From NCBI GenBank assembly GCA_944319735.1, contig CALUEU010000002.1:62001-126000 (forward strand): DNA of 64,000 nucleotides, written 5' to 3'. Every line of letters starts with the position of its first letter. Position 1 is the stretch's first letter. The notes under the pieces were generated by a model that did not search any database, was not told the origin of the DNA, and was given only the letters and a program-made list of their open reading frames with translations. A program made the translations under genes and the position numbers. This DNA is from an uncultured Methanomassiliicoccus sp. (GTDB lineage Archaea; Thermoplasmatota; Thermoplasmata; Methanomassiliicoccales; Methanomassiliicoccaceae). Shown here piece by piece: positions 45,250 through 56,207 of the stretch.

Positions 45250-46623
45250 TCACGAATACCATTTAGGCCTGCAGTTATCAGAACTATGACAGATCACAGT
45301 TTTCTTTTTTAAAAACAATCCCAGGCGGGACATGGATGAGGGTATGCCGCTGCTTTTCCATCCCTGGAAGTACTCTCCTCCCGGCAGAGTAGCTCCACAG
45401 TCATTTATCCAGATGTTTCCAGCTTCAAGGAGGTCTGCCATCTTTTTCATCTTGTCACTGTCCTGTGTCCAGATTGAAGCACCTAAGCCGTAAATTGAAT
45501 CATTTGCCAGCTTTACAGCCTCATTTTCTGAATGCACTATCCTTAGAGGGCATACAGGACCAAATGTTTCTTCTTTGACTGCAAGAAGATTGTCATTGGA
45601 ATGAGTGAAAATAGTGGGTTCATAGAAATAACCCGGTGAGACTGAATTTCCACCGTGTAGAAGCTCTGCTCCCTGTTTGACCGCATCGTCTACAGCTGAA
45701 GATACTTTTGATCTTGCTTCGCTGCAGATTAAAGGTCCGATATCTTCAGAGAGATCCAGATGGGATGCTATTTCAGTCAATCTTTCAGTAAATTCTTCAG
45801 CTATGTCTTCATGAACATACACACGCTTTACACGGATGCATACCTGCCCTCCTCTGGAAAAAGTTCCGGTGGCGATTCCCCGTGAAGCCTGCTCCACATT
45901 GGCATCTGCACATACTATCGCAGCATCATTTCCTGAAAGTTCAAGAATTAATGGTTTCACACCAGCATTTCTGATTATGCTCTGACCGGTTGTTATTCCT
46001 CCCGTGAAGACGATTGCATCGCAAGGCGATGTAACCATGGCCTCACCTACATTTTTACCGCCGATTAATGGAATATAAAGATCCTTATTGAATCCAGAAG
46101 AGCGTATTAAGTCTGCCACCGCCAGACCTGTTGCTGTGCAGAACTCTGATGGTTTATAAACGATAGAGTTTCCTGCAAGAAGCGCAGGTATAGCTGAAAT
46201 CATAGTCTGCCAAAAAGGAAAATTCCAGATGCCTATGTGGGCGATAGTCCCATGAGGCTCGAAGTTCACAGAAGCTGAAGTGTCTGACCATTTTTCAGGT
46301 ACAGGAATATTTTCAGAATTAATGCCTAAATATCTATTTATATAATAATCTGTGCCGGAAAGAGCCGCTTCGTATGCGGCTGAAAGAGATTTCTTAGGAA
46401 TCCCAGTTTCCAAATACATTATGTCTACAATCTCTGATTTTCTGTCTTGTGCATTTTTAATCAAGTTTAGGACTAAATCAATCCTGTCTTCCTTAGTAGT
46501 TTTTTCATAGCACTCCTTCTGTGCTTTATGAGCTCTTCTGAATGCATCTGAAATGTCTGCCTGAGATGATTCGTTGAACTCATAGAGTTTCTCTTCCGTG
46601 CGTGGATTAACTGAGAAGATCAT
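45250..46623 (-). CDS. NAD(P)-dependent aldehyde dehydrogenase
   Basis: This 457-residue member of the ALDH superfamily has the cofactor/loop region IGIWNFPFWQTMISAIPALL, the catalytic glutamate in LILELSGNDAAIVC, the catalytic cysteine in FSRGGQVCIRVKRVYVH near residue 258, and KEETFGPVCPLRIV. It resembles succinate-semialdehyde or similar dehydrogenases, but the substrate cannot be told from sequence. It lies five bases upstream of the ComF candidate on the same strand, so the two are likely co-transcribed; sulfoacetaldehyde or another small aldehyde is a possible substrate (inference). Confidence 0.88.
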   Translation of the reverse strand: MIFSVNPRTEEKLYEFNESSQADISDAFRRAHKAQKECYEKTTKEDRIDLVLNLIKNAQDRKSEIVDIMYLETGIPKKSLSAAYEAALSGTDYYINRYLGINSENIPVPEKWSDTSASVNFEPHGTIAHIGIWNFPFWQTMISAIPALLAGNSIVYKPSEFCTATGLAVADLIRSSGFNKDLYIPLIGGKNVGEAMVTSPCDAIVFTGGITTGQSIIRNAGVKPLILELSGNDAAIVCADANVEQASRGIATGTFSRGGQVCIRVKRVYVHEDIAEEFTERLTEIASHLDLSEDIGPLICSEARSKVSSAVDDAVKQGAELLHGGNSVSPGYFYEPTIFTHSNDNLLAVKEETFGPVCPLRIVHSENEAVKLANDSIYGLGASIWTQDSDKMKKMADLLEAGNIWINDCGATLPGGEYFQGWKSSGIPSSMSRLGLFLKKKTVICHSSDNCRPKWYS

Positions 46624-46679
46624 GCAATGACATATTGAGCAGTATCGTTTAAAGAATTATGTAAAAAAAGAAGAGACAG

Positions 46680-47825
46680 TTAACGTTTGCGTTTTCTGTC
46701 TTTTTTAGGGAATTTTAAAAATGAAGATTTGTCGCCTTCGAGTTCGGCGAACTTCAACAGAAGATCTTTCTGTTCTGCAGAGAGCTTCTGAGGAACTTTC
46801 AGCTTTACTCTGACGTACAAATCTCCTTTGCCATTATAGTTCATAATGGGCATACCAGAACCTCTCAGGCGGAATGTCTGATCAGGCTGTGTCCCGGCAG
46901 GTATGCTCATGCTTACCTTACCTCCGCCGAGAGTGGGAATCTCGATTTCTGAGCCTAAGGCAGCTTCTACAAATGAGATTGTTACATCTTTGTATAGGTC
47001 TGCCCCGTTTCTGCCCCACTCTGGATCGTCGCGGACATGCACTATGACGTAGAGATCACCGTTGCGTGCTCCTGAATGACCCATTTCACCGGCTCCGGGA
47101 ACTCTCAGTCTGGTACCTGTATCGGCACCAGGTGCAATTTCGATTTCAATATGTGCAGTGTGCTGCGTCCTTCCGTTGCCGTCGCATTCCTCGCATTCAG
47201 AGCCTGGGGCTCGTCCGGTTCCGCGGCATTTCCGGCATGGGACTACAGATACAAATTGTCCAAAACCGCTGTTCTGAACAACTCTTGCCTGTCCCGTACC
47301 TTTACAGTCTGGACAGTTTACCTGTTTTCCGCCTTTGGAGCCGGTACCATTGCAACTGGCACAGGCTTCAAATTTGGGTACTGAAATCTTGCGTTTTACT
47401 CCTGAATATGCTTCTTCAAGAGAGATTTCAACATCCATGCGCATATCACGGCCGGCCTGCGACTGCTGCCGTCTGGAAGAACCTCCTCCGCCGAATATTG
47501 CATCGAATATGCTTCCGAAGTCCCCAAAGATGTCACGTATGTCTCCGTAATGACTGAAGTCATTCCAGGTGAAGTTTCCATTTTGGAACTGAGAATCTAC
47601 GCCGGCATGACCGTATTGATCATACAATTGCCTCTTTTTTTCGTCGGCTAATACCTCGTAGGCTTCGGAGACTTCTTTGAATTTCTCCTCTGCCACCTTT
47701 GGATCTTCCTGTGTTACATCAGGATGGTACTGCCTGGCAAGTTTACGGTAGGCCTTCTTGATCTCATCGGGTGTGGCGGTCTTGGTTACACCCAAGACCT
47801 CATAGTAGTCTCGTTTTGAGGACAT
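46680..47825 (-). CDS. dnaJ: DnaJ (Hsp40) co-chaperone
   Basis: About 381 residues: J domain ([20 protein letters not shown], with HPD in ARQYHPDV), a Gly/Phe-rich linker, and the zinc domain with four CxxCxGxG-type repeats ([32 protein letters not shown]). A C-terminal substrate domain and a basic end (KKDRKRKR) follow. It stimulates DnaK ATPase and delivers clients. The ATG at 47825 is used; a GTG at 47834 would add three residues. Gene order grpE-dnaK-dnaJ on the minus strand is that of bacterial operons, consistent with ancient transfer of Hsp70 to this lineage. Confidence 0.96.
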   Translation of the reverse strand: MSSKRDYYEVLGVTKTATPDEIKKAYRKLARQYHPDVTQEDPKVAEEKFKEVSEAYEVLADEKKRQLYDQYGHAGVDSQFQNGNFTWNDFSHYGDIRDIFGDFGSIFDAIFGGGGSSRRQQSQAGRDMRMDVEISLEEAYSGVKRKISVPKFEACASCNGTGSKGGKQVNCPDCKGTGQARVVQNSGFGQFVSVVPCRKCRGTGRAPGSECEECDGNGRTQHTAHIEIEIAPGADTGTRLRVPGAGEMGHSGARNGDLYVIVHVRDDPEWGRNGADLYKDVTISFVEAALGSEIEIPTLGGGKVSMSIPAGTQPDQTFRLRGSGMPIMNYNGKGDLYVRVKLKVPQKLSAEQKDLLLKFAELEGDKSSFLKFPKKDRKRKR

Positions 47826-47839
47826 GCAGGACACTCAGT

Positions 47840-49723
47840 TTATTCGTCATCAACTATGCGATAGTTTGCGTCTGTGAAACCGTCATCCTTGCCGCTGCTG
47901 CCTGCACCGGAGTTGTTAGGAGGAGCCTGCTGCTGATTTCCGGGCTGAGCCTGCTGAGCGGCCTGGGCAGCTGCAGCTGCTTCTTGGTAGATACGGGTTG
48001 TAATAGGCTCCATCTCTTTGATGAGGGCGTCCATTTTAGTCTTGACGTTGTCAACGTTGTCCTCTTTGACTGCGGCTTTGAGATCATCAACAGCAGCTGA
48101 AATTTTAGCGCGTTCCTCAGAGGTCACTTTCTCTCCCAGATCGTTTAAGCTCTTCTCAGTTGTATAAATGAGGGTGTCCGCCTGGTTGAGAATTTCAATC
48201 TTCTCCTTACGCTTCTTATCCTCCTCTGAGAACTTTTCTGCCTGCGCAACCATGTCGTCAATCTCATCTTTTGACAGTTTATTGGATGCACTTATGGTAA
48301 TCTTAGCTTCCTTTCCTGTACCCAGGTCCTTTGCAGAGACGCTGAGGATACCATTCGCATCGATATCATATGTAACTTCGATCTGAGGGATTCCCCTTGG
48401 TGCCGGCGGAATGCCTGACAGCTGGAATCTTCCCAGAGATACGTTGTCAGCAGCCATTTCACGCTCTCCCTGCACAATGTGGACTTCCACGCTTGTCTGG
48501 TTGTCGGCTGCAGTAGAAAACACCTGTGACTTTTTTGTCGGGATGGTTGTGTTCCTGTCAATAAGTTTTGTAGCCACTCCTCCAAGCGTTTCAACGCTGA
48601 GGGACAGAGGCGTAACATCGAGAAGCAGGATATCTTTCACTTCCCCGGCTAAAACGGCACCCTGAATTGCAGCACCCATGGAAACACATTCCATCGGGTC
48701 GATACCGCGCTGGATCTTCTTTCCTACCACGCTTTCCACAAAGTTCTGCACAATGGGCATTCTGGTAGGTCCTCCGACAAGAATCACGCTGTTGATGTCA
48801 TTTGTAGTGAGTTTGGCATCTTTGATAGCGTTCATTATCGGGTTCCTGCATCTTTCGACAATTGAGGTCACCAGCTCTTCGAGCTTTGCTCTCGTAACAG
48901 TCATTGTAAGGTGCTTAGGACCGGTCTGGTCTGCACTAATAAATGGAAGGTTAATCTCGGTGGACATTGTAGATGACAGCTCGATCTTTGCCTTTTCACA
49001 GGCTTCGCGTACTCTCCACATCGCCATTTTGTCAGAGGTAAGGTCTATGCCTGTTTCTTTCTGGAACTGTTTAACGGCAAAATCCACAAATGCCTGGTCC
49101 ATATCTGTTCCGCCAAGCTGTGTGTCTCCCGAGGTAGACAGAACTTCAAACACACCGTCACTGAATTCCATGATAGTTACATCAAGAGTTCCGCCTCCAA
49201 GATCGAAGACTAATATCCTCTGCGAGTCTTTGGAGTTATCAAGTCCGAATGCCAGCGCTGCTGCGGTAGGTTCATTGATAATCCTGACTACATCCAGTCC
49301 GGCGATTGCTCCGGCATCTTTTGTAGCCTGCCTTTGATTATCATTGAAGTAAGCAGGAACAGTAATCACTGCTTTTACTACTTCTTCACCCAGAAACGCT
49401 TCTGCATCCCTCTTGATCTTCTGGAGAATGAAGGCAGAAATCTGCTGCGGAGTGTATTCCTTTCCATAAATATTAAATTTGTAATCAGTACCCATCTTAC
49501 GCTTAGCAGCGACAATGGTTCCCTCCGGATTTGTAATTGCTTGCCTCCTTGCAGGCTCTCCCACAAGAAGCTCGCCTTCTTTAGTAAATGCTACGTATGA
49601 AGGAAATGCCTTTCCGCCTAGGCTTGTTCCTTCGGCGCTGGGGATCATTGTAGGTCTCCCGCCTTCCATGACGGATGCTGCCGAATTACTAGTTCCCAAA
49701 TCTATGCCGATGATTTTAGCCAT
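47840..49723 (-). CDS. dnaK: DnaK (Hsp70) chaperone
   Basis: About 627 residues: ATPase domain ([56 protein letters not shown]), linker and substrate domain ([17 protein letters not shown]), and a C-terminal tail rich in Ala/Gln/Pro/Gly ending [12 protein letters not shown]. It folds and protects proteins with DnaJ and GrpE. The ATG at 49723 overlaps the grpE stop and follows GGTGA; the frame start at 49732 adds three residues. It has the short, bacterial-type form without the long Hsp70 insertion of Gram-negatives near residue 80 (inferred by eye). Confidence 0.97.
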   Translation of the reverse strand: MAKIIGIDLGTSNSAASVMEGGRPTMIPSAEGTSLGGKAFPSYVAFTKEGELLVGEPARRQAITNPEGTIVAAKRKMGTDYKFNIYGKEYTPQQISAFILQKIKRDAEAFLGEEVVKAVITVPAYFNDNQRQATKDAGAIAGLDVVRIINEPTAAALAFGLDNSKDSQRILVFDLGGGTLDVTIMEFSDGVFEVLSTSGDTQLGGTDMDQAFVDFAVKQFQKETGIDLTSDKMAMWRVREACEKAKIELSSTMSTEINLPFISADQTGPKHLTMTVTRAKLEELVTSIVERCRNPIMNAIKDAKLTTNDINSVILVGGPTRMPIVQNFVESVVGKKIQRGIDPMECVSMGAAIQGAVLAGEVKDILLLDVTPLSLSVETLGGVATKLIDRNTTIPTKKSQVFSTAADNQTSVEVHIVQGEREMAADNVSLGRFQLSGIPPAPRGIPQIEVTYDIDANGILSVSAKDLGTGKEAKITISASNKLSKDEIDDMVAQAEKFSEEDKKRKEKIEILNQADTLIYTTEKSLNDLGEKVTSEERAKISAAVDDLKAAVKEDNVDNVKTKMDALIKEMEPITTRIYQEAAAAAQAAQQAQPGNQQQAPPNNSGAGSSGKDDGFTDANYRIVDDE

Positions 49724-50258
49724 TATTCTCACCTGTTTCTTTAGCTACTTTTACTTTAGAGCATCTCAGAACTTTTGTTCCGAGCGAATAGCCCTTTTGA
49801 TACACTTCTAATATCTTTCCATCTTCGCCTTCCCCCACAGAAAACGCTTCGTGATATGTAGGATCGAACGTTTCTGTCGGAATCTCTTTCAAACCATAGT
49901 CCTCGAAGATTGCCAGCATATTTTGGTGTATCTTTGAAATTCCTTCTTTAAACTCCTCTAAAGAACACTGCGCGGAAAGCGCACGTTCTAAATCGTCAAG
50001 CAGCGGGAGCATATCAGAGACTACTTTCCCACTCGCATAAAGCGTCGTCTCTTCCTTTTCTCTCGCGGTCCGTTTCTGATAATTTTCAAATTCTGCTTTG
50101 ATGCGGCGGGCTGAGTCCAGATAACCGTCTGCCAGCTCCATTAATTTTTTATTTTCTAATTTTTCCAATTCTAGTTCAGATTTGAGCTTTTCGAGCTCTG
50201 TCTGTTCTCCTTTCTCGGGAGAAGCTTCATTTTCTGCAGAATCTGGACTATCCATCAT
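49716..50258 (-). CDS. grpE: GrpE nucleotide exchange factor
   Basis: This 180-residue protein has an acidic N-terminus, a long coiled-coil ([20 protein letters not shown]), [20 protein letters not shown], and the beta-domain end [40 protein letters not shown]. It releases ADP from DnaK. First gene of the grpE-dnaK-dnaJ run; its stop overlaps the dnaK start by 8 bases. A strong hairpin terminator for the thermosome gene lies just upstream (50291-50310). Confidence 0.94.
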   Translation of the reverse strand: MMDSPDSAENEASPEKGEQTELEKLKSELELEKLENKKLMELADGYLDSARRIKAEFENYQKRTAREKEETTLYASGKVVSDMLPLLDDLERALSAQCSLEEFKEGISKIHQNMLAIFEDYGLKEIPTETFDPTYHEAFSVGEGEDGKILEVYQKGYSLGTKVLRCSKVKVAKETGENNG

Positions 50259-50290
50259 ATCACCATTATTCAGAAACGTTAAATAAGTTA

Positions 50291-50310
50291 GAAAGGGGCC
50301 AGATGGCCCC
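50291..50310 (-). terminator. GC-rich hairpin plus TTTT after the thermosome gene
   Basis: On the minus strand, GGGGCC-ATCT-GGCCCC is followed by TTTTCT, eleven bases past the thermosome stop. It insulates the downstream grpE operon. It resembles an intrinsic terminator. Confidence 0.75.
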
Positions 50311-50320
50311 GGTTTTGTGT

Positions 50321-51958
50321 TTAATCATCCATTCCCATATCAGGAGCGCCGCCGGGACCCATGCCCATGCCTCCGCCAGGTCCGCCTCTTGATGCGATAA
50401 CATCATCAATCCTCAGAATGAGAATTGCGGCGTCTGTTGCAGAGTTGATGGCCTGACGTCCTACCCTGATGGGCTCAATGACTTTTTCGTTGGTCATATC
50501 AACGATTTTGCCGGTGTACACATTCAGACCAGCGTGGATCTTCTTATCCTTGTGTGCCTTCCTAAGGTTAATAAGGATATCGATCGGGTCAAGACCTGCA
50601 TTCTCAGCAAGTGCGGTTGGAATGACTTCCAGGGCGCTTGCATATGCATCAATTGCGATTTGTTCCCTGCCACCGATTGAAGCTGCGTATTCACGGAGTT
50701 TCATAGCTATTTCAACAGCTGTGCTTCCTCCACCGGTAACCATCTTGCCGTCTTCAACTGCTACAGCAACAACGCTCATTGCATCGTCGAGAGATCTTTC
50801 TACTTCGTCGATAACGTGGTTGGTACCGCCTCTAAGCAGCATTGAAACAGCTTTGGGGTTCTTGCAGCCTGTTACAAAGGTCATGTCGTCTTCCTGGATC
50901 TTTTTTACTTCAACCATTGCTGCAGTTCCAAGTTCGTCAGAGCTGAGCTCGTCAATCTTGGTTACAACGTTAGCACCAGTTGCCTTGGCAAGTTTTTCCA
51001 TATCAGACTTCTTTACCCTGCGGACAGCAAAGATTGCTTCTTTGGACAGGAAGTGCTGTGCGAGGTCGTCAATACCTTTCTGGCAGAATACAACGTTTGC
51101 TCCAGAGTCTTTGATGGTTTTGACCATCTTGCGGAGCATGTTTTCTTCCTCATCGAGGAATGCCTGCATCTGGGATGGGTCTGTGATCTCGATCTTTGCA
51201 TCAATTTCTGTCTTCTGGACTTCAATTGCTGCATCGAGAAGTGCGATTTTTGCTTTAGCGATCTTGGTAGGCATACCGGGGTGAACGGGCTCTTTGTCGA
51301 TGATTACACCCTGAATGAGCTCGCTGTCATCCATTGATCCGCCGGTCTTCTTTACAACCTGGATGTTGTCCATGTCAACTGTCCATTTGTTATCGATTTT
51401 CTCGGCGATGTCGCTGATAGCTGAAACACAAAGATCTGCCAGGTAATCCCTGGATCCACTGACGGATTTGGAGATCATGGAAGTCTCTGCAATGAGCTTG
51501 AGGGTTTTCTTGTCTTTTGGATCGATTGGCTTAGCGCACTTGTCAAGAATCTCTTGTGCTTTGCTGCATGCGAGTCTGTATCCTCCGGCAATAATTGTCG
51601 GGTGGATGTTTGACTCAATCAGATCTACTGCTTTCTTCAACAGTTCACCTGCAAGAACTACAGCAGTTGTTGTACCGTCTCCGGCCTCTTCATCCTGTGT
51701 TTTTGCAACTTCCACAAGCATCTTGGCTGCAGGATGGTCTACATCGATTTCTTTCAGAATAGTAACGCCATCGTTAGTGATGACAACGTCACCTAAGCTG
51801 TCCACAAGCATCTTGTCCATGCCGCGGGGGCCCATTGTGCTGCGCACTGCATCTGCAATTGCTCTTGCAGCTGCAATGTTGTTGTATTGAGCGTCTTTTC
51901 CCTTATCTCTCTTGGTGCCTTCTTTTAGGATCAATATCGGTGTGTTACCCATTCCCAT
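50321..51958 (-). CDS. Thermosome subunit (main group II chaperonin)
   Basis: This ~545-residue ATP-driven folding chaperonin carries [51 protein letters not shown], the catalytic aspartate region [36 protein letters not shown], and a C-terminal Gly/Met-rich tail ([13 protein letters not shown]). The ATG at 51958 follows GGAGG by nine bases; the frame start at 51982 is less likely. An 18-base palindrome over its TATA region suggests regulation. A divergent paralogue lies at 14888-16390, so hetero-oligomers are possible. Confidence 0.96.
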   Translation of the reverse strand: MGMGNTPILILKEGTKRDKGKDAQYNNIAAARAIADAVRSTMGPRGMDKMLVDSLGDVVITNDGVTILKEIDVDHPAAKMLVEVAKTQDEEAGDGTTTAVVLAGELLKKAVDLIESNIHPTIIAGGYRLACSKAQEILDKCAKPIDPKDKKTLKLIAETSMISKSVSGSRDYLADLCVSAISDIAEKIDNKWTVDMDNIQVVKKTGGSMDDSELIQGVIIDKEPVHPGMPTKIAKAKIALLDAAIEVQKTEIDAKIEITDPSQMQAFLDEEENMLRKMVKTIKDSGANVVFCQKGIDDLAQHFLSKEAIFAVRRVKKSDMEKLAKATGANVVTKIDELSSDELGTAAMVEVKKIQEDDMTFVTGCKNPKAVSMLLRGGTNHVIDEVERSLDDAMSVVAVAVEDGKMVTGGGSTAVEIAMKLREYAASIGGREQIAIDAYASALEVIPTALAENAGLDPIDILINLRKAHKDKKIHAGLNVYTGKIVDMTNEKVIEPIRVGRQAINSATDAAILILRIDDVIASRGGPGGGMGMGPGGAPDMGMDD

Positions 51959-51987
51959 GATTTTTTGCCTCCAGTTGGTCAATGTTA

Positions 51988-52005
51988 TAGTCTTAATATA
52001 GACTA
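51988..52005. promoter_or_regulatory. Palindrome over the thermosome promoter
   Basis: TAGTCT-TAATAT-AGACTA is a perfect inverted repeat centred on the likely TATA box (TATATTAAGA on the minus strand), about 40 bases before the thermosome start. A repressor bound here would block TBP. The role in stress control is inferred from position. Confidence 0.45.
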
Positions 52006-52195
52006 GGAATCAAAGGAATGTTTAATCTTCTATATAACCTTATTGGTAAATGGCCTTAAAAAATTGACAAAAAGAACAAGAGCCAGTATCACGCAGAGTA
52101 CTCGTTTTCTAAAATCACAACATGGAGTAGAATAAAAAGTCTAATCTTTTTCTGTCAGGGATAATTTGATACTTTGAATATACTATGACGATGCG

Positions 52196-52666
52196 ATGGA
52201 TGACCTCGAAACCTGTGTGGCAGCAGTATTTAAACGAAAAGGCAAAAATGTGGTTACTGAGACCGAGTTCATATTTGCAGTTTCTTTAGACTACAGATGG
52301 TTTACACCGAAGGAAGCCCAGGAACTTCTTGATTTAGCCATCAAGAAAGGTTTGATCACCAGATCTGAAGATTTTCTCAAACCTGCCTTTGATCCAAAGG
52401 ATCAGGACATTCCCATGTCATTCCGTCCCAGCAAAGATCTTCTGAGTGCAACCGCAGAGGAAGAGATTTCTGTTTTCAGCAAGCTTCTGAAAGACATTTC
52501 AAACTCAAGCGGAATGAAAAAAAGAGATGTTGTGGCAAGAATCAACAAAATACAAGAAAAAGTAGGAGTGGATGTCGAAGTCGCCGCCCTCTTGCTGGCA
52601 AGAGATGTTGGCTTGGATCCAAACCACTATTTTGAAGATGTTTGGAAAGAAGTTTGCGCAAAGTAA
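52196..52666 (+). CDS. DUF2240 archaeal protein
   Basis: This 156-residue protein of the archaeal DUF2240 family has VAAVFKRKGKNVVTETEFIF, LDYRWFTPKEAQELLDLAIK, KGLITRSEDFLKPAFDP, and a C-terminal helical part with VVARINKIQEKVGVDVEVAA. The first half looks like a winged helix; the function has not been established to my knowledge. It converges on the mbf1 gene with a two-base gap. Confidence 0.82.
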   Translation: MDDLETCVAAVFKRKGKNVVTETEFIFAVSLDYRWFTPKEAQELLDLAIKKGLITRSEDFLKPAFDPKDQDIPMSFRPSKDLLSATAEEEISVFSKLLKDISNSSGMKKRDVVARINKIQEKVGVDVEVAALLLARDVGLDPNHYFEDVWKEVCAK

Positions 52667-52668
52667 GC

Positions 52669-53181
52669 TTATGCTTTCTTGATCAGATCGCCAAGAGTCA
52701 GAGTTTTACCACCTGATCCAGATGAAGATGAGGCTACTGAAGACACTTTCTCGGTCAGCTTTATGCCCAGCTCTTTTTCGAGCTTTTTAACCAGACTGTC
52801 GCTTGGTAGCATGTCACCGTTTTCAACTTTGGCGATAATAGTTACCTTTTCGTTGATTTTAGCTGCTAGATCTTCCTGTTTCATATTGTGTGCCCTGCGG
52901 GCGTCTTTGATTACTGAAGCATAATCGGAGATCAGATCTTCTGAAGTATCCATATCTCTATAGACATCCCTGGTGCGCATGCGCCTCTCTCTTGCTTCAA
53001 GACGTTCATTGACTACTGCACGGCTCACGGGAGCACTTGTAGAATTCTTTTTGGGGCGGGCACCTGTTCCGTCAGCACTTTCTCCAAATTTAGAACACTC
53101 TTTGCATACTTTCAGCTCTGTACCTTCTATGAATACAGTTTTAATCCATTCGGACTTTTTGCCGCACATTTCACAGATCAT
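52669..53181 (-). CDS. mbf1: Multiprotein bridging factor 1 (MBF1)
   Basis: This 170-residue archaeal MBF1 has an N-terminal zinc ribbon (CEMCGKKSEWIKTVFIEGTE, then CKECSKF), a basic linker, and a XRE-type HTH (YASVIKDARRAHNMKQEDLA, then KVENGDMLPSDSLVKKLEK). In eukaryotes MBF1 joins TBP to activators; in archaea it associates with ribosomes and the stress response. Its position opposite DUF2240 and PAN is common in euryarchaea (from memory). Confidence 0.92.
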   Translation of the reverse strand: MICEMCGKKSEWIKTVFIEGTELKVCKECSKFGESADGTGARPKKNSTSAPVSRAVVNERLEARERRMRTRDVYRDMDTSEDLISDYASVIKDARRAHNMKQEDLAAKINEKVTIIAKVENGDMLPSDSLVKKLEKELGIKLTEKVSSVASSSSGSGGKTLTLGDLIKKA

Positions 53182-53395
53182 TTCAGGTCACTTCTTTATT
53201 AAATAACATTGATTTGAAGCTTCCCCCTGCAACGTCATTATAAACTTCTAATAATATGTAAAAGTTAGATGTATTACAGATATACAACTGCATAATTATG
53301 AATTAACAAAATTTGGCTGAAAGCTATATATCTAACACTATGCTTAATTATAGTGAAAGTTCGATTAGAGATATCCAGTTCAGAAAGGTGGAAAC

Positions 53396-54604
53396 ATGAA
53401 TGATGAGCAATTAGAAGAAGTTGTCAAGGAGCTGAATGACAAGATAGAGGTCCTTGAAACAAAAAATAACGAGATGATCAACGACCTTCAGAAAGTGGAG
53501 AGTGAACGCCGCTACATTGAGAGCGAGCTGTTCAGAACACAGAAAGAGCTCAAGCGTATGAAAAGTGAACTGGAACGAATGAAGTCTCCGCCGCTCATTA
53601 TAGGATCTATAAAGGATGTCCTTGTTGACGGGAGAGTCATCGTAAAAAGTTCCACTGGTCCTGATTTTATAGTTACTACTTCAGAATATGTGCCTCCAGA
53701 AGACCTTGTTGTAGGTTCAAGAGTTGCATTGAATAAACAGACATTGGCAGTAATGAATGTTCTTCCACCCTCGTTGGACCCTCTGGTCACAGGTGCGGAG
53801 ATCATTGAAAAGCCTGAACTTTCATATTCTGAGATAGGCGGTCTTGAAGAACAGATAATGGAGGTAAGAGAAGCCGTTGAAGACCCTCTGCTGCGTCCTG
53901 AACTTTATAAAAAGGTAGGAATCGATCCTCCCAAAGGAGTGCTGCTCGTAGGGCCGCCGGGAACAGGAAAAACCCTGCTCGCCAAGGCTGTTGCACACCA
54001 GACGAATGCTACATTCATCAGGTTTGTAGGCTCAGAGCTTGTGCAGAAATACATAGGAGAAGGAGCCAGGCTTGTCAGGGAATTGTTTGAACTGGCAAAG
54101 GAAAAAGCTCCCAGCATTGTATTCATAGATGAGCTTGACTCAATAGGTGCAAAACGTCTGGAAGTATCAACTTCCGGAGACAGGGAAGTCCAGAGGACCC
54201 TTATGCAGCTGCTCTCCGAACTTGATGGATTTAACCCCATTGGAGAAGTAAAGATCATCGGTGCAACAAACAGGCCGGACATCTTGGATGATGCTCTGCT
54301 CAGACCTGGAAGGTTTGACCGTATAATCGAGGTTCCAGTACCCAACTACGACGGCAGACTGGAGATCCTTAAGATCCACACCAGGAAAATGAACATGGAC
54401 GAAAACATATCTCTTCTTGAGATTGCTATGAAAGCCGACGGTGCTACAGGTGCTGAGTTAAAAGCCATCTGCACAGAGGCCGGTATGTTTGCAATCAGAG
54501 AAGGAAGGGACTGTGTGATCTCCACAGACTTCGATCATGCAATCTCCAAGATCCTTGACACCGAAACTGCAAAAATAGTTGAATCAGGCGTAATGTTCGC
54601 CTAA
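53396..54604 (+). CDS. pan: Proteasome-activating nucleotidase PAN
   Basis: This 402-residue AAA ATPase unfolds proteins for the 20S proteasome. It has an N-terminal coiled coil ([20 protein letters not shown]), an OB domain ([15 protein letters not shown]), and an AAA module with [32 protein letters not shown] and [17 protein letters not shown]. The C-terminus ends VMFA, with Met-Phe-Ala in the HbYX position that opens the proteasome gate. AAGGTGG at about 53385-53391 precedes the ATG, and a TATATAT box lies further upstream. Confidence 0.95.
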   Translation: MNDEQLEEVVKELNDKIEVLETKNNEMINDLQKVESERRYIESELFRTQKELKRMKSELERMKSPPLIIGSIKDVLVDGRVIVKSSTGPDFIVTTSEYVPPEDLVVGSRVALNKQTLAVMNVLPPSLDPLVTGAEIIEKPELSYSEIGGLEEQIMEVREAVEDPLLRPELYKKVGIDPPKGVLLVGPPGTGKTLLAKAVAHQTNATFIRFVGSELVQKYIGEGARLVRELFELAKEKAPSIVFIDELDSIGAKRLEVSTSGDREVQRTLMQLLSELDGFNPIGEVKIIGATNRPDILDDALLRPGRFDRIIEVPVPNYDGRLEILKIHTRKMNMDENISLLEIAMKADGATGAELKAICTEAGMFAIREGRDCVISTDFDHAISKILDTETAKIVESGVMFA

Positions 54605-54622
54605 ACCCTTTTTCTTAATTTT

Positions 54623-54979
54623 TTAATCAAAATCCAAATGACTGTTGCTTTTGAATCTTATCACGGGTATGTTGTTTTCCCTTAATTTTTTGATAAGATA
54701 TGCATCGTTTGTAACAACATATGCACTCAAGCGGGATGCAAGTTCAATAACTGCATAATCTCCTGCTTCTTCAGTTTTTTCAACATTATAATTTGAAGCC
54801 AGCTTCAGTGCTGCTGAGGCAAACTTGTTCTTTGAACGTTTCAGCTCACCTAAAATCGGGAGCGGCACATAGACTTCACAGTTTCCTAAAAGTGATTTAA
54901 TCTGGAAATCCAGATTAATCGAACGTTCAAAAGGAAGAAGAAGAGCGTTGGTGTCCAACACTACTTTCTGCATAGCCAT
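54623..54979 (-). CDS. PIN-domain protein (Fcf1/VapC9-like)
   Basis: The 118-residue PIN fold has acidic active-site residues in KVVLDTNALLLPFE, PILGELKRSK, ASRLSAYVVTNDAYLIKKL. The relation to translation genes (the gene follows aIF2-gamma by one base on the same strand) suggests an rRNA-processing PIN protein of the archaeal Fcf1-like group rather than a toxin; no antitoxin gene is adjacent. It was probably co-transcribed with S6e and aIF2-gamma. Confidence 0.85.
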   Translation of the reverse strand: MAMQKVVLDTNALLLPFERSINLDFQIKSLLGNCEVYVPLPILGELKRSKNKFASAALKLASNYNVEKTEEAGDYAVIELASRLSAYVVTNDAYLIKKLRENNIPVIRFKSNSHLDFD

Positions 54980-54980
54980 C

Positions 54981-56207
54981 TCAGTGAATTATACCGTATC
55001 CGATCAGACGCCATTTGCCTGAAATACGCCTGGAGATAGCTACACGCTGGTCTTTCTGCGCACATACTGGGATTTTAAGAGTTACCTCTGACTCATCTCC
55101 GCGTGCGCTGGTGACAACTCCCACAGTGGTGGCTGTACCGATGCTGAGCATAAGCGGTTCGTTGGTTTTGATGTTTTCAACAACCAAATCATCCGCAGTA
55201 CCGACTACCCTCTCAAGAAGATGGGTGGTCATTGTAAACTTATGCAGCACTGGAGGCAGAGTCCCTGGTTTGCCGACTACTCTTCCGGTAAGACCGTCAG
55301 ATTTTGTCAGAGAAGGATCTAATTTTGTCCCAATGGCAATAAGACCGCCTTGAGTAGCAGTTTCTACTTCTGAATTTCCTGTGTGAAGGGTTTCGACTGT
55401 AGTAGTGATACTCTCCCAGACAGACTTTCCACCGCCTTGTTCTACTTTTCTACCAGGTGCTACTTCAATATCATCGCCTATTGACAGGCTTCCCTGAATC
55501 AATGAGCCTCCGATGACGCCGCCTTTCAGCGTTTCCGGCGGAGAACCTGGGGTGTTGATATCAAAAGACCTTGCCACATACATCAATGGAGGTTTCTCCA
55601 TATCCATCTGAGGCGTTGGAATATATGTTTCGATGGTCTCTATGAGCTTATCAATGTTAACATCGTGATGTGCAGATACAGGAATTATCGGTGCACCTTC
55701 AGCGATGGTGCCCTTTACAAAATTCTTGATCTCCATATAGTTCTCTAAAGCTTCTTCTTTAGTCACTATGTCGATCTTGTTTTGCACGATGATGATCTTA
55801 TCAACACCGATGATTGATAAAGCCATTAAATGTTCTTTTGTCTGAGGCTGCGGACAGTGTTCATTTGCAGCAACCAGCAAAAGAGCTCCCTGCATCATAG
55901 CTGCACCTGATAACATGGTAGCCATGAGAGTTTCATGGCCAGGTGCATCGACTAATGAAATAGATCTTAAAAATTTGGCTTTCCCTCCGCATCCAGAGCA
56001 TTTCTCAGATGCAGAATACTTGCCACATTCTTCACAGTAATAGAAGTCTGCGTCAGCGTATCCTAAACGTATAGAAATTCCACGTTTAATCTCCTCAGAG
56101 TGGCGGTCTGTCCACTGCCCGCTGAGAGCTTTTGTTAACGTGGTCTTACCGTGGTCTACGTGACCAATCATCCCGATGTTGATTTCAGGATGATGCGGAC
56201 TCTTCAT
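54981..56207 (-). CDS. eif2g: Translation initiation factor aIF2, gamma subunit
   Basis: This 408-residue GTPase carries initiator tRNA to the ribosome. It has G1 [14 protein letters not shown] near residue 14, G3 [14 protein letters not shown]4 [13 protein letters not shown], a zinc knuckle [17 protein letters not shown] inserted after the first strand, and C-terminal beta-barrel domains. It overlaps the S6e stop by 4 bases. The start matches the family ([15 protein letters not shown]). Confidence 0.97.
   Translation of the reverse strand: MKSPHHPEINIGMIGHVDHGKTTLTKALSGQWTDRHSEEIKRGISIRLGYADADFYYCEECGKYSASEKCSGCGGKAKFLRSISLVDAPGHETLMATMLSGAAMMQGALLLVAANEHCPQPQTKEHLMALSIIGVDKIIIVQNKIDIVTKEEALENYMEIKNFVKGTIAEGAPIIPVSAHHDVNIDKLIETIETYIPTPQMDMEKPPLMYVARSFDINTPGSPPETLKGGVIGGSLIQGSLSIGDDIEVAPGRKVEQGGGKSVWESITTTVETLHTGNSEVETATQGGLIAIGTKLDPSLTKSDGLTGRVVGKPGTLPPVLHKFTMTTHLLERVVGTADDLVVENIKTNEPLMLSIGTATTVGVVTSARGDESEVTLKIPVCAQKDQRVAISRRISGKWRLIGYGIIH

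Noticed and set aside
47066-47557. Long plus-strand open frames opposite dnaJ, dnaK and the thermosome gene.
   Set aside because: They are antisense shadows of strongly coding, highly conserved genes and have no recognisable domains.
54623-54979. The PIN protein as a VapC toxin.
   Set aside because: No antitoxin gene is adjacent and it is joined to S6e and aIF2-gamma, pointing to RNA processing.
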